A stretch of DNA of 64,000 nucleotides from the NCBI GenBank assembly GCA_014905825.1, contig JACGCN010000009.1, positions 992,001-1,056,000 on the forward strand. The letters are read 5' to 3'. Shown here piece by piece: positions 56,133-64,000 of the stretch. The translations under genes and the position numbers were made by a program. The notes beneath the pieces were generated by a model, which worked only from the letters and a program-made list of their open reading frames with translations, was not told the DNA's origin and ran no database searches. Numbering within the stretch: position 1 is the stretch's first letter; each line of letters opens with the position of its first letter. Origin of the DNA: Lyophyllum atratum (lineage: Eukaryota; Basidiomycota; Agaricomycetes; Agaricales; Lyophyllaceae).

Positions 56133-58986
56133 TCACAGCACCGTAACCCAGACCTTATCCCCTCGAATCTCAGCAGTTGAGCGGATTGCATAACAGACGA
56201 TGCTTTCTAGGGGGATAAGAGGTGCTGGGCCAATATCACCCTGTCGAAGAAAGCTGTCGACGTGCCAAAGTTGGACCCGGGCAGATGAACTGAAGGGGGA
56301 TAAGCACTCCAAAAATTGAAAGGAAATGAACAAAGGGCGCTCACAAGTTCTCCCATGCTGTCCCAACAAGACTGATGTTACACGGCACATACCATCGCAC
56401 ATAGCCAAACCTGTGTTGACCTATTGCTGGCTGGTTTACCACAAGTATATCCAGGAGTTCTCCGACCCATAATCGGTACTGCTGTCCATCGAAGAAAGAA
56501 GCGGCGATCAAAGAATCTGCAACAGACCCTGTGCGGCGAGATGACAAGTACTGGTTTTGATCAATGACGACGTAGTCAAAAAACGTAGCCACAGACTGCA
56601 AAGCACAGCTTTGTGGTGACGGAGGGAGGGCGATGTGCGAGTGAATCGTTCCAGGGGCTAGCCGCATAACAAAGTGATTGAGAACGGTGTAGTATAGATC
56701 ATTTGGCATACAAGCCGTCTCAGCCCGGTTGCTCAGTCTGAAAGCTACACCACCTAGATTACCAATGAGTAAGCGCTTAAAGCTATATAGATTATGAAGC
56801 TATACCGTCTTCTTGGGCCGCATCGAGGTCCTGCGCTAATGCCTGAACGGTCCCACCATCATCAGCCGAGGCACGGTACATGGCAGCTGCAACTTGGCGG
56901 AGTTCATGATCTGGCGAGTGAGCCGCCTGCGCAAGCTGTTTAAGTCAAGGTCAGAAAGAGTATCATTAAAATCAGGGTGCATAACGCACTAGACGTGAAT
57001 CCTGGACAGTTCGATGAAACTCCCTGAAGAACGACGTCTCAAGCTCGCCACCTGCGTGATTATTCGTCTTGTAACTCTTCAGAACTTTGTTTAGGCGCTC
57101 AAATAGGAAAGTCCAGAACTCATGAAGTGGCCCATAGTCCCGCACTGAGGCCGCCGTGTGCACAGCATAGTGATGGTTAGGGCGAATTACAGACGGACCG
57201 TAGAGCTGTGCCGCAATGAGCACTATCAGCAATGTTTGTCGCTTCGACGGGATGATTGCTTACCTTGACAAGTTCCCAGCAATACTCACGAAGCAAAGCA
57301 TCTGCTTTTACCAGGTCTTCCTCTGTAATCGTTCGAGCCAGCAATAGCTGGATAGCGACGCAGAGCTTCAAGAAATTTGGAGGATCGTCCCGGCTTAGTT
57401 GAGACGGGACTAGGCTATCATATTGCTCATCTTCAGCTGCAATCTCCGCAGTAGTTTTGTGACGCCGTTTCTGCCCAGAAGACTGGCCAGCAGACGGACC
57501 TGAACCAAATGTCTCGTCGCCAGCATCATTCAGAGTACCAGCTTCCGCGTAATTGTCGTCTTCAGGATCAATATCCATTGCCTGAAAGAAGTCCGCCGTT
57601 AGTTCAGTGACACCGTTGTGAGTCGACGGTCATCTCTACTCACCTGTGCACGCGCTGTTTGCTTTCGCATGCGCTGCGGCCGAGTTAGAGGTTGGGTTTG
57701 TGGCTGCGTTGCTAGGCGCTTCTGTCTTGCTGCAGCTGCAGCTACACGCTTCTTCGCATTTGCTGCTGTGATCTCACTAGTGCGATGAGCAACAATGTCA
57801 GGCTGCGAGTCTGTAAAGTAGTCTTCCCATATTTGAGGCACCTAGGACAAGTATGAAGGGAGACACTACATTCAAACGAGAACGATACTGACCGCCAAAG
57901 GGGCAACAACAGTTACAAAAACAAGCCATTGGTCTGCAGTCAGCGACCCACCAGCTGGTTCACCAATTAAACTAGGTAAGCGACCGAGTTTGGCAGGCAT
58001 CTTGAGCTACAGGGACCCGACGTTGAGCACACAGTTGAATAAAGAGTGCGCCAAACTTACCTCGGCTAGAATGGCATGCAGTCGCCGCAGCTCCTTGGTC
58101 TTCCGAAGAATGTTGTTCTGTACCCAGATGTGGTAGAAGTGCGTCTTGACTACCCCTAAAAATTCATGGTCAAATTAGTCAGATATCAATAAGAAAGCCT
58201 GGCAAGCGGCATACCAAGCAAGAGATTGTGCATTGGGTCAATCATGATCATTCGGCAGATGTCGAAATAGGGAAGACGATAAAGCTCAGACCAGCGAGTG
58301 GCGTGGGCTTTCACAAACTCAGCACGAGCAGTCTTGGTTTTGCACATCAGATAATCCTCTTGTAGCCCTCGATGTTCGGAGTCGGTCCGGGCTCGAAAAC
58401 CTGAAAATTGCACATCAGAATGCAGTTATGTGAAATGACGCAATTAAGGCTTACCATTCTCGGTGAACGAAGCGTCCGTAGCCTTCAATTCTTGCGTTAC
58501 CCAGCACTTGGTGCAGAAGTAGGTGTGAGCATGGGAGCCGAATCCACCGAGCTTGTGTGCAGCAGGTTTGTCGCATACAACTGCTACTAGCGCAACACGG
58601 ACTCGCCGGCCATTGGGATACTTGGAAGTTGGGGGTGATGATGACGACACTGGTGCTGGGGGTAATGACTCACCTAACGGGGGTGCTGTGGCAGCATCGT
58701 GTGGTACTGGTTCTACCTTGCTCTGAGACGTATCCGCAAACGAAAGGGCTCCATCCAATCCAATTGGAGCGCCATCCAGCATCAGCGGGTCGAAGGAACG
58801 GTGCGGAGGGGCTGGAGGAGTTGCGCGCTTCTGCGAGGCAGTGGCGAAGGTGACAACCTTCCGTGCACCGGGCTGGACTGCCGGTCGAGTAGCGCTAGCA
58901 CGCCGCATATCTCTCTCTCGGTGCTGCTGGAGTTCGCGCTGGGTGACCAACCTGCCGCCACACTTCGAGCAGCTGCAGGCAACCAT
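56133..58986 (-). CDS. Tnp2-type (CACTA-like) transposase-derived protein, shortened
   Basis: Ten exons on the minus strand: 58986-58455, 58400-58215, 58155-58061, 58006-57893, 57841-57644, 57581-57264, 57205-56990, 56935-56806, 56753-56345, 56289-56133. They sum to 784 codons without a stop. The N-terminus has a CSKCGGRLVTQRELQQHRER zinc-finger-like start. Then come the family blocks RRVRVALVAVVCDKPAAHKL, SHAHTYFCTKCWVTQEL, FDICRMIMIDPMHNLLLG, KTHFYHIWV and RPNHHYAVH. Family members carry several hundred residues of transposase domain between the N-terminal finger and the RVRVALV block. Here that part is missing, replaced by a short Pro/Ser/Ala linker, so catalysis is doubtful. Splice sites are intact, so the frame was kept after the loss. 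Confidence 0.72.
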
Positions 58987-60527
58987 GCGTGAGGTAGATG
59001 ATGATGCCTTCAGAGGAGGGGTTAATCTATCAATTTAATTAACGCATAAAAGCTCCCTCACCATGATAACCAGGCGTTCTCCTCAAGAGCGGCAAAAAAG
59101 GAGTTGGTTGGATGTTGCGAACGGGACGTGCGAAGTTTTCTTTCTGATGGGTGTGGCAAGCATAACGAGGGGAGGATATTTAGGATATGTAGATGTACTA
59201 TTAATATATATCTCAGAGTGACGTCAACACTAAATTTGGACGTTGTACAATGTACGGTGGAGGCGGCGGGCACGGCTACCAGCTACTCGTATCTGCCCTG
59301 GCTCGGACAACTCGACACCCAAGGAGGGGCGTAGGGATTTTGTGGAGAGCACTTCTAGAGCCTGACCCATGTTCACCTTGAGAAGAAATTAATATGCAAG
59401 TTCTGATAGGGAAGATGAGGGCACAGTTCAACGTACATTTGAGTTCAGACAAGAAGCATCCCCAGCCAGCTATATCTCGGCCTCGCCCCTGCAACCTACT
59501 CGATGTCTCGTACCTGGTTTAGTTCAAAAGACGCTGCACGTGTTGCACAGGACATGGTTCGCGAGGGACAGCGGATGCATGGGCTGGGTTTTGTGTTGTC
59601 CAGCCTCGTCACTAGAATGTATCAGAGTCTGCGACCGTGGTGGATGAAGGAGTATCTGCTTACTTTGGTTGAGGCAGCCTGCTCCTACAAGCACTTCCGT
59701 GCTGTCTGCAATGGCGTCGGAAAGGCTGTAGCGGAGAGGAAGTGAGTGAAGCGGGATGTGGAGGAAACAGTCGCAGTCACACGCACCGTTGTCGCGCGTA
59801 AGCACGTGCAATCAACAAACCGTGTTTTGGACATGTCCAAAACACGAAAGCTTGGCATCACGCGCACGTCGTGTCTACGAGTCTGTTTAAGTGGTGCTGA
59901 AGAAAAAGATCTATCAGTGGGATAACGGTAGGGAGGAGCATAGGCCGACGCACCATGTGAGGTAGGGCATGCCAGGGCGCAAGCTACGGCTCTCTGTCAC
60001 CATAAACAGCAGGCTGGGGCTCCCAAAAGTCCTGCAAACGCAAGGAGTAGGAGACCGAGGTGCTTCGAATGATGACGTCGAGCTGACTGCGTTCCCGGTC
60101 CTACTCAGAAGTTGCCGTCGTCGCCCTGCTAAGGCCGGGTCGTAAATGAGAACGCGTTGGACCACAGGTCGGTGCAACACGTTCCTGTGGTCACCCCTAT
60201 AGTTGAGTGGTTCGGTGCAACACTTCACACACTCAGAGGGGTTGGGAAGGGGGTGGGAGGGAAGTGAGGTACCCTTGGGAAAGCCCAGAGGTACGGGAGG
60301 TGGATGGTTGGTGGAAGAGGTGACGGATGAGGTGGCAGGTGATCGTGGCTGTGTGGGCGGTTCCGATTGGCGATGTTTGTGGTGGGCGGTTAAGTGGCCA
60401 ATGAGAGCGTGGGAGAAACTCCTGTTCTTAGTACGCACCCACACACCCCTAGGGCGAAACTCGTCGTGAATTTGCGAATTTGGAACTGGTCGGAACGCAA
60501 TGATAGTCAGATAGAGATTAAATATAT
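58987..60527. other. Interior of the LTR element between transposase and small gene
   Basis: 1.5 kb with no gene I can support. An 80-codon open frame at 59503-59745 (+) has no family-like sequence. A perfect 26-bp palindrome lies at 59821-59846 (listed separately). Confidence 0.4.
59821..59846. repeat. Perfect 26-bp palindrome
   Basis: CGTGTTTTGGACA followed by TGTCCAAAACACG: two 13-bp arms with no spacer and no mismatch. It lies inside the LTR element between the transposase and the small unknown gene. It could be a transposase or replication-protein binding site, or a hairpin end of an older insertion. Confidence 0.8.
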
Positions 60528-61385
60528 CTACGTGAATTTAAGGGCAGGGATGCGGGTGTCTAAACTATTGTACTCGCGAATCTGTACTGCAGACGCCGTA
60601 TGTTTCACGGATCTCGCGTTCAATGCTGTTGTTGGCCGAGATGGAGTGGCGGGTGCGAGATCTTCTGACGCTGCCCAGGTTTCAGCCTACATAGAAGTTA
60701 GACTCGGAGACTTTAGCTTATTAAGTAAATGAACTTACCACGATCGCCGCCACCCAAGAAAACATTGCGGCCGGCAGGCCACGCTACACAATGATCAGAA
60801 CATTAGTCAAAGGCTGTAAATGCGAGGCACATACCTGAGTAAGATTTTCATGCCACATCGCCAGTTGCAAGAACAGTGACAGGAACCCGGCTCGAGGTTG
60901 GCGAAACTCGAGTTTGCTGCGGGTCCAGTGCACCCAACTTGGTGCTGCGAGATCGTCGGGAGTACCTGTGAACATGGCGAGGAGAGCCCTTGGGCTCAGT
61001 CTGTTGTCCTGAGCCGCGGCGAACATGTCCGAGGTGCAGGCAGAGATGTGGAGCATGTAGGTAGGCGACTCGGTGAAGGGAGAATCAGGATCGACAACTG
61101 GCTGCGTGATATTGGGTTTGAGTGCAGCAATGACGAGTTAGCACTACGCACCTCAACTATTGACCTCTCCACAGTGCAGAGCACCTGGTCTCTTCGAACA
61201 TCGCTCAATGTTAAGTACCCTTGTAAAAAGACGTCCATCCACCAGGCATCGAGCTCATTCGCCTGGAGCCACCTGTCAATCGGTCCCGGGAGGTTGAGTC
61301 TCTCGCGCTGATAGCGGTGTCGGTCGTATTTGTTGAGCAAGGTGGGAGTTGAGTGGGAGCTAAACTTGCGACGAGTGGCAGGCAT
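60528..61385 (-). CDS. Unknown small protein carried in the LTR-bounded element
   Basis: Four exons on the minus strand (61385-61152, 61101-60835, 60783-60739, 60686-60528) join to a 234-residue frame without a stop. All three introns are phase 0 and 50-52 nt. The sequence begins MPATRRKFSSHSTPTLLNKY. It has a Trp-rich middle (NELDAWWMDVFLQGYL; APSWVHWTRSKLEFRQP) and AAQDNRLSPRALLAMFTG, and ends in a Ser/Thr/Ala tail. I do not recognise a domain. Intact splicing and an ATG argue for a real gene rather than chance. It is co-oriented with the transposase gene and may be its accessory protein. Confidence 0.55.
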
Positions 61386-62264
61386 GATGTTAGCAAAGGC
61401 TCAACAAGCAAACTTCAGACTGAACTCACCCACAGCAGGGACTACATAGTGCTAGAAGGTCAACTTAGGATGGCCAGTATTGAATGTGCCAGGAGACATA
61501 GCATAGTCAAAGTAGCCAGAGGATGGCTCGATGGAGTGGCTCGATGTCGTGCGATGTCACTGAGCCAGGACCGGACACACATGCTTTGTCAGGAATCCCA
61601 CATCGCGGGTATTGACTTTTCAAGATAGCACATACCTACGGCTTTACCAAGTTGATCTTGTGGAATCGGCATCGAGAGGTAGGATTTTGCTATGACTATC
61701 TTGTCTATTTAGAATAACCAGGATGTCCACCCTCATGACTATGTAGGGGAAAACGCAGTGAGTGCATCGTCCCCGAGAGTCCAGGGGCAGGAATCGAAAG
61801 CTGCCGACCGCACTGGCGCACGGGAAGACTCCGAATGTACTGGAGCACGGAAGCCGCTGATTGTAGTGGCGCAACGGAAGTCCTCGACTGTACTGAGGCA
61901 ATGGAACTCGACAATATGGAAGCCCTCGAGCCAGGCATGGAACGGAAGTCGGAGGAAAATTTGTCACAGTCACATATGTGTCACAACGGTCGACGCTACT
62001 GAAAACATTGAACGAGTTGTGAAGTTTGGGTTACTGATGGACACTTTGTGTTAATGCCAGCCGACAGGGAGGATTGGAAAACTCTAGAGACTAAGGGTCT
62101 AAAAGTCTGTGGGAGCCAGATTTTCGGTAAGTTTTTGATGGATCAGGCTTGGAAGTTGGGAGAATCTGGGACCAGGAGGAACATGGGAGACACATGGTTT
62201 TGGTGGACCTCATCATATTTATGATATTTTCTAGCGACTGGATCACCTCGAGACCAAGTGGGAG
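61386..62264. other. Right interior of the LTR element
   Basis: No supported gene. It contains a degenerate tandem repeat (listed separately) and ends with the polypurine tract. No remnant of a retroviral-type polymerase is visible in any frame. Confidence 0.4.
61806..61912. repeat. Degenerate tandem repeat, about four 27-bp units
   Basis: Units begin GACCGCACTGGCGCACGGG, GAATGTACTGGAGCACGG, GATTGTAGTGGCGCAACGG and GACTGTACTGAGGCAATGG. The period is 26-27 bp with about 60-70% agreement between neighbours. Near-multiples of three keep one plus-strand frame open through it, but no protein family is recognised. Confidence 0.6.
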
Positions 62265-62406
62265 TGTTGGGAATTGTGTCGTTCTCAAGGAAATCGGCAT
62301 AATTTGTGTTTATTTACATGTATTTACTTCAGATGTTCTTGACCCTGAACCACAACAATCAAGGCAGTTATCTCCTTTCTCAGGCACGCGAGATCGTATT
62401 CCAACA
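62265..62406 (+). repeat. 3' LTR (142 bp)
   Basis: Direct repeat of 53166-53308, starting TGTTGGGA right after the purine tract AAGTGGGAG and ending TTCCAACA. It is followed by TTCAC (62407-62411), the second copy of the target duplication. Confidence 0.85.
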
Positions 62407-62437
62407 TTCACTCTCCTCAACATTTCCTGTGGTGTCA

Positions 62438-63765
62438 TCATGGACCAATAATGGCCCTAGTGATACTTTGCAGAAGCTTTCTGCAGTCCTTGTTTAACAC
62501 CAATGTTTGATTTTTGGGATATGAGCAGCAACGCTCAATCGAATCGGGGTGGAGCGTGGTTGGTGGGTACAAGATGGGAAGAAGATGTTTCTGATTGAAC
62601 GCGAATGTGATTCCATCCCAGATAATGTCGGAAGGACATGGTCTACATTCAGGACAAGCCATGTCATTGCTAAAATTGACTAGCCGTGCATAGTCGAACC
62701 AAACTTTTCGGAGATTCCTTCATCCACAAAAGTGGCCCCTTGTGTGTACTTGGCATATCTCCATGACACAACATGGACCCATGCCACAAAAGGAGTCTCC
62801 GATGAGGTGTACTCCATAGTATACTCATCCAAGAGGTCATGTGCAAAGAAAAGTTGGTTGTTGTAGTTAAAAATTCCCAGCTCGCAAGAATCCGGACAAA
62901 TGTAGTGATTGCCTGGGGTATTGCATTTTTGGCACTTTTGTAGTTGAATTGAGCATACAAGAGGCTTGGTGAGAGAATAGAGCAGACACTTCTTTGTCAC
63001 AGTTGGTTTAGCTGGATCAAAGAGAATACCACATGCACATTGGGAGGATAGGCTGAGAGGGATGATTTCAGGGCTTTTTGTAATAGGCAGTGGTTGGGGA
63101 TATAACTCCACATCACTATCGCTGGCAGCCCAAGTGGGTATAACAATTGGAAGATATGAGACGGGCTGGATTTGCTGGACATTGGCCCAATGAGCAGCAA
63201 CTAGTTATAAGTGATCAATGCACTTGTTGTACAATCTAGAATGTAATTTGCACCTGCAGGTGTGTTTTTGCTTGCACTGTCATCCTTGGCATTTGGATCT
63301 GCCTTCAACAATTGCTGCAATGTATACTTTGCTTGATATATATGACCGCAAGAATTTCCGTTGTCTGCTGTACAAGTCCAGCATCTAGTACCTTTATCGT
63401 CCCCTGTATAGGCAACAATCTTTCTTGACTTGACTAAATAATGACTTTTCGCCGATGCCACAAAGAAAAGATTGACTGAGTCTGTCTCCCTGAGATCTAT
63501 GCAAAAAAAGATGACATCTATGTTCAAAATCAGAAGTGTATTTCAAATGAAATAATGTAGTTCTTGTACCATCCTTTTGTCCTTCATAACTTGCTGAGTT
63601 TTCGACTTCAAACTCATTGAAGAAGTCCTGGTGGACACATTCTCCAAGCAGCTTAGCAGTAAGGCATAAGCATACAGGTTCCAGTATTGGTGAAGACCTA
63701 TTAAGCTGCAAGCAATACCACTCTTTCTGATTCAAAGTTAGATCAGTCAAAACATCGTTTGGAAT
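62438..63765 (-). pseudogene. Relic of a KDZ-associated cysteine-cluster (CxC5/CxC6-like) gene
   Basis: Exon-like blocks on the minus strand: 63765-63570, 63517 to about 63252, and about 63201-62438. The first begins after an acceptor (ACGTAG) with IPNDVLTDLTLNQKEWYCLQ. Cysteine-rich parts follow: CWTCTADNGNSCGHIYQAKY; SSQCACGILFDPAKPTVTKK; IQLQKCQKC. Then come GIFNYNNQLFFAHDLLDEYT and YTSSETPFVAWV, blocks I know from mushroom proteins with CxC clusters linked to KDZ transposases. A one-base frameshift near 62720 separates these from the C-terminal part (VWFDYARLVN; MACPECRPCPSDIIWDG). The upstream end of the gene is not recognisable in 63766-64000, and no KDZ transposase is in the window. 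The LTR element lies 27 bp beyond its last codon. Confidence 0.65.
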
Positions 63766-64000
63766 CTACGTACCATAGTGGAAGGGCGCCGGGTACGGCG
63801 CCAACACTTAGATCGGACGTCAGACAGGACAATAGTATCTTCGTTGCAGCGGGAGAGGTTTAGTAAGTAATAAGAGTGAAATGAAATCATAACTAACCTT
63901 TGTTACAGCGGGAGAGGTTGATGGGCAACGAAGGGAGGGGAAGGATGATATAGTAAAGGCAGGGATTCAATCATGTAGCTGGAGAATGTCAGGGAAGGGC
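63766..64000. other. Right edge, no gene
   Basis: 235 bp after the relic. It contains two near-copies of an 18-bp unit (GTTGCAGCGGGAGAGGTT near 63842 and GTTACAGCGGGAGAGGTT near 63903). An upstream exon of the relic gene may lie beyond the window. Confidence 0.4.

Larger units (their letters stand above)
53166..62406 (+). mobile_element. 9.24-kb LTR-bounded element with Tnp2-type cargo and no visible gag-pol
   Basis: Two direct repeats of 143 and 142 bp (53166-53308 and 62265-62406) both start TGTTGGGAATTG and end ATTCCAACA. The segment is flanked by TTCAC on both sides (53161-53165 and 62407-62411), a perfect 5-bp target duplication. A purine-rich AAGTGGGAG (62256-62264) abuts the right repeat as a polypurine tract should, which gives the + orientation. 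The interior encodes a Tnp2-type transposase (-), a decayed convergent gene (+) and a small unknown gene (-). I could not find capsid, protease, integrase, reverse transcriptase or RNase H sequence. It may be a non-autonomous LTR element carrying, or invaded by, a Tnp2-type DNA transposon. Confidence 0.75.

Noticed and set aside
59503..59745. 80-codon plus-strand open frame inside the LTR element
   Set aside because: No recognisable domain and no supporting splice structure. It could be a real small gene but the evidence is too weak to list.
61430..61460. TAGTG/CACTA motifs near 53447 and 61456 as ends of a CACTA transposon
   Set aside because: Only five bases match, flanks show no 3-bp target duplication, and the next bases do not pair. 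The real ends of any nested Tnp2 element were not found.

Overview
The window is nuclear DNA of a filamentous basidiomycete, most likely an agaricomycete. Almost every gene is cut by GT-AG introns of about 47-70 nt. The gene content is fungal (YKT6, class II myosin, psi-producing oxygenase, site-2 protease, SPX-RING protein). The right end carries Tnp2-type transposase sequence and a cysteine-cluster gene of the kind found with KDZ transposases, both typical of agaricomycetes. I rebuilt every gene by joining exons by eye. For each complete gene the summed exon length is a multiple of three, which is an internal check on the models.

Positions 1-51,750 are dense housekeeping sequence. In order they hold: a site-2 protease cut by the left window edge (-); a four-span membrane protein (-); YKT6 (+); a 24-exon fatty-acid dioxygenase of the Ppo family (+); an 18-exon class II myosin heavy chain (+); a YPP1-like TPR protein (+); an SPX-RING protein (+); mitochondrial release factor 1 (-); a secreted GMC oxidoreductase (+); thymidylate kinase (-); a CSC1/DUF221 channel (+); a proteasome-assembly-chaperone-like protein (-); a Cdc4-type myosin essential light chain (+); an MFS transporter (+); HSP10 (+); ETF-ubiquinone oxidoreductase (-); a UAS/UBX-domain protein (+); LSM8 (-); and a TPT/DMT-family transporter (+). 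Several neighbours are divergent pairs with only 50-154 bp between start codons.

Positions 52,400-64,000 are a mobile-element zone. It contains a 557-bp MITE with 39-bp perfect terminal inverted repeats. It also contains a 9.24-kb element bounded by two 142/143-bp LTRs and a 5-bp target duplication (TTCAC). I find no gag or pol inside that element. It holds a Tnp2-type transposase gene, a decayed convergent companion gene and an intact small unknown gene. The LTR element sits next to, and probably inside, a relic cysteine-cluster (CxC5/CxC6-like) gene.

Functional links are modest. The myosin heavy chain and its essential light chain lie 18 kb apart. HSP10, release factor 1 and ETF-QO are all mitochondrial. 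No previously undescribed enzyme system is obvious. The most unusual items are the LTR-bounded element with DNA-transposon cargo, the Ppo enzyme without a heme-thiolate cysteine, and three genes whose first intron begins directly after the ATG.
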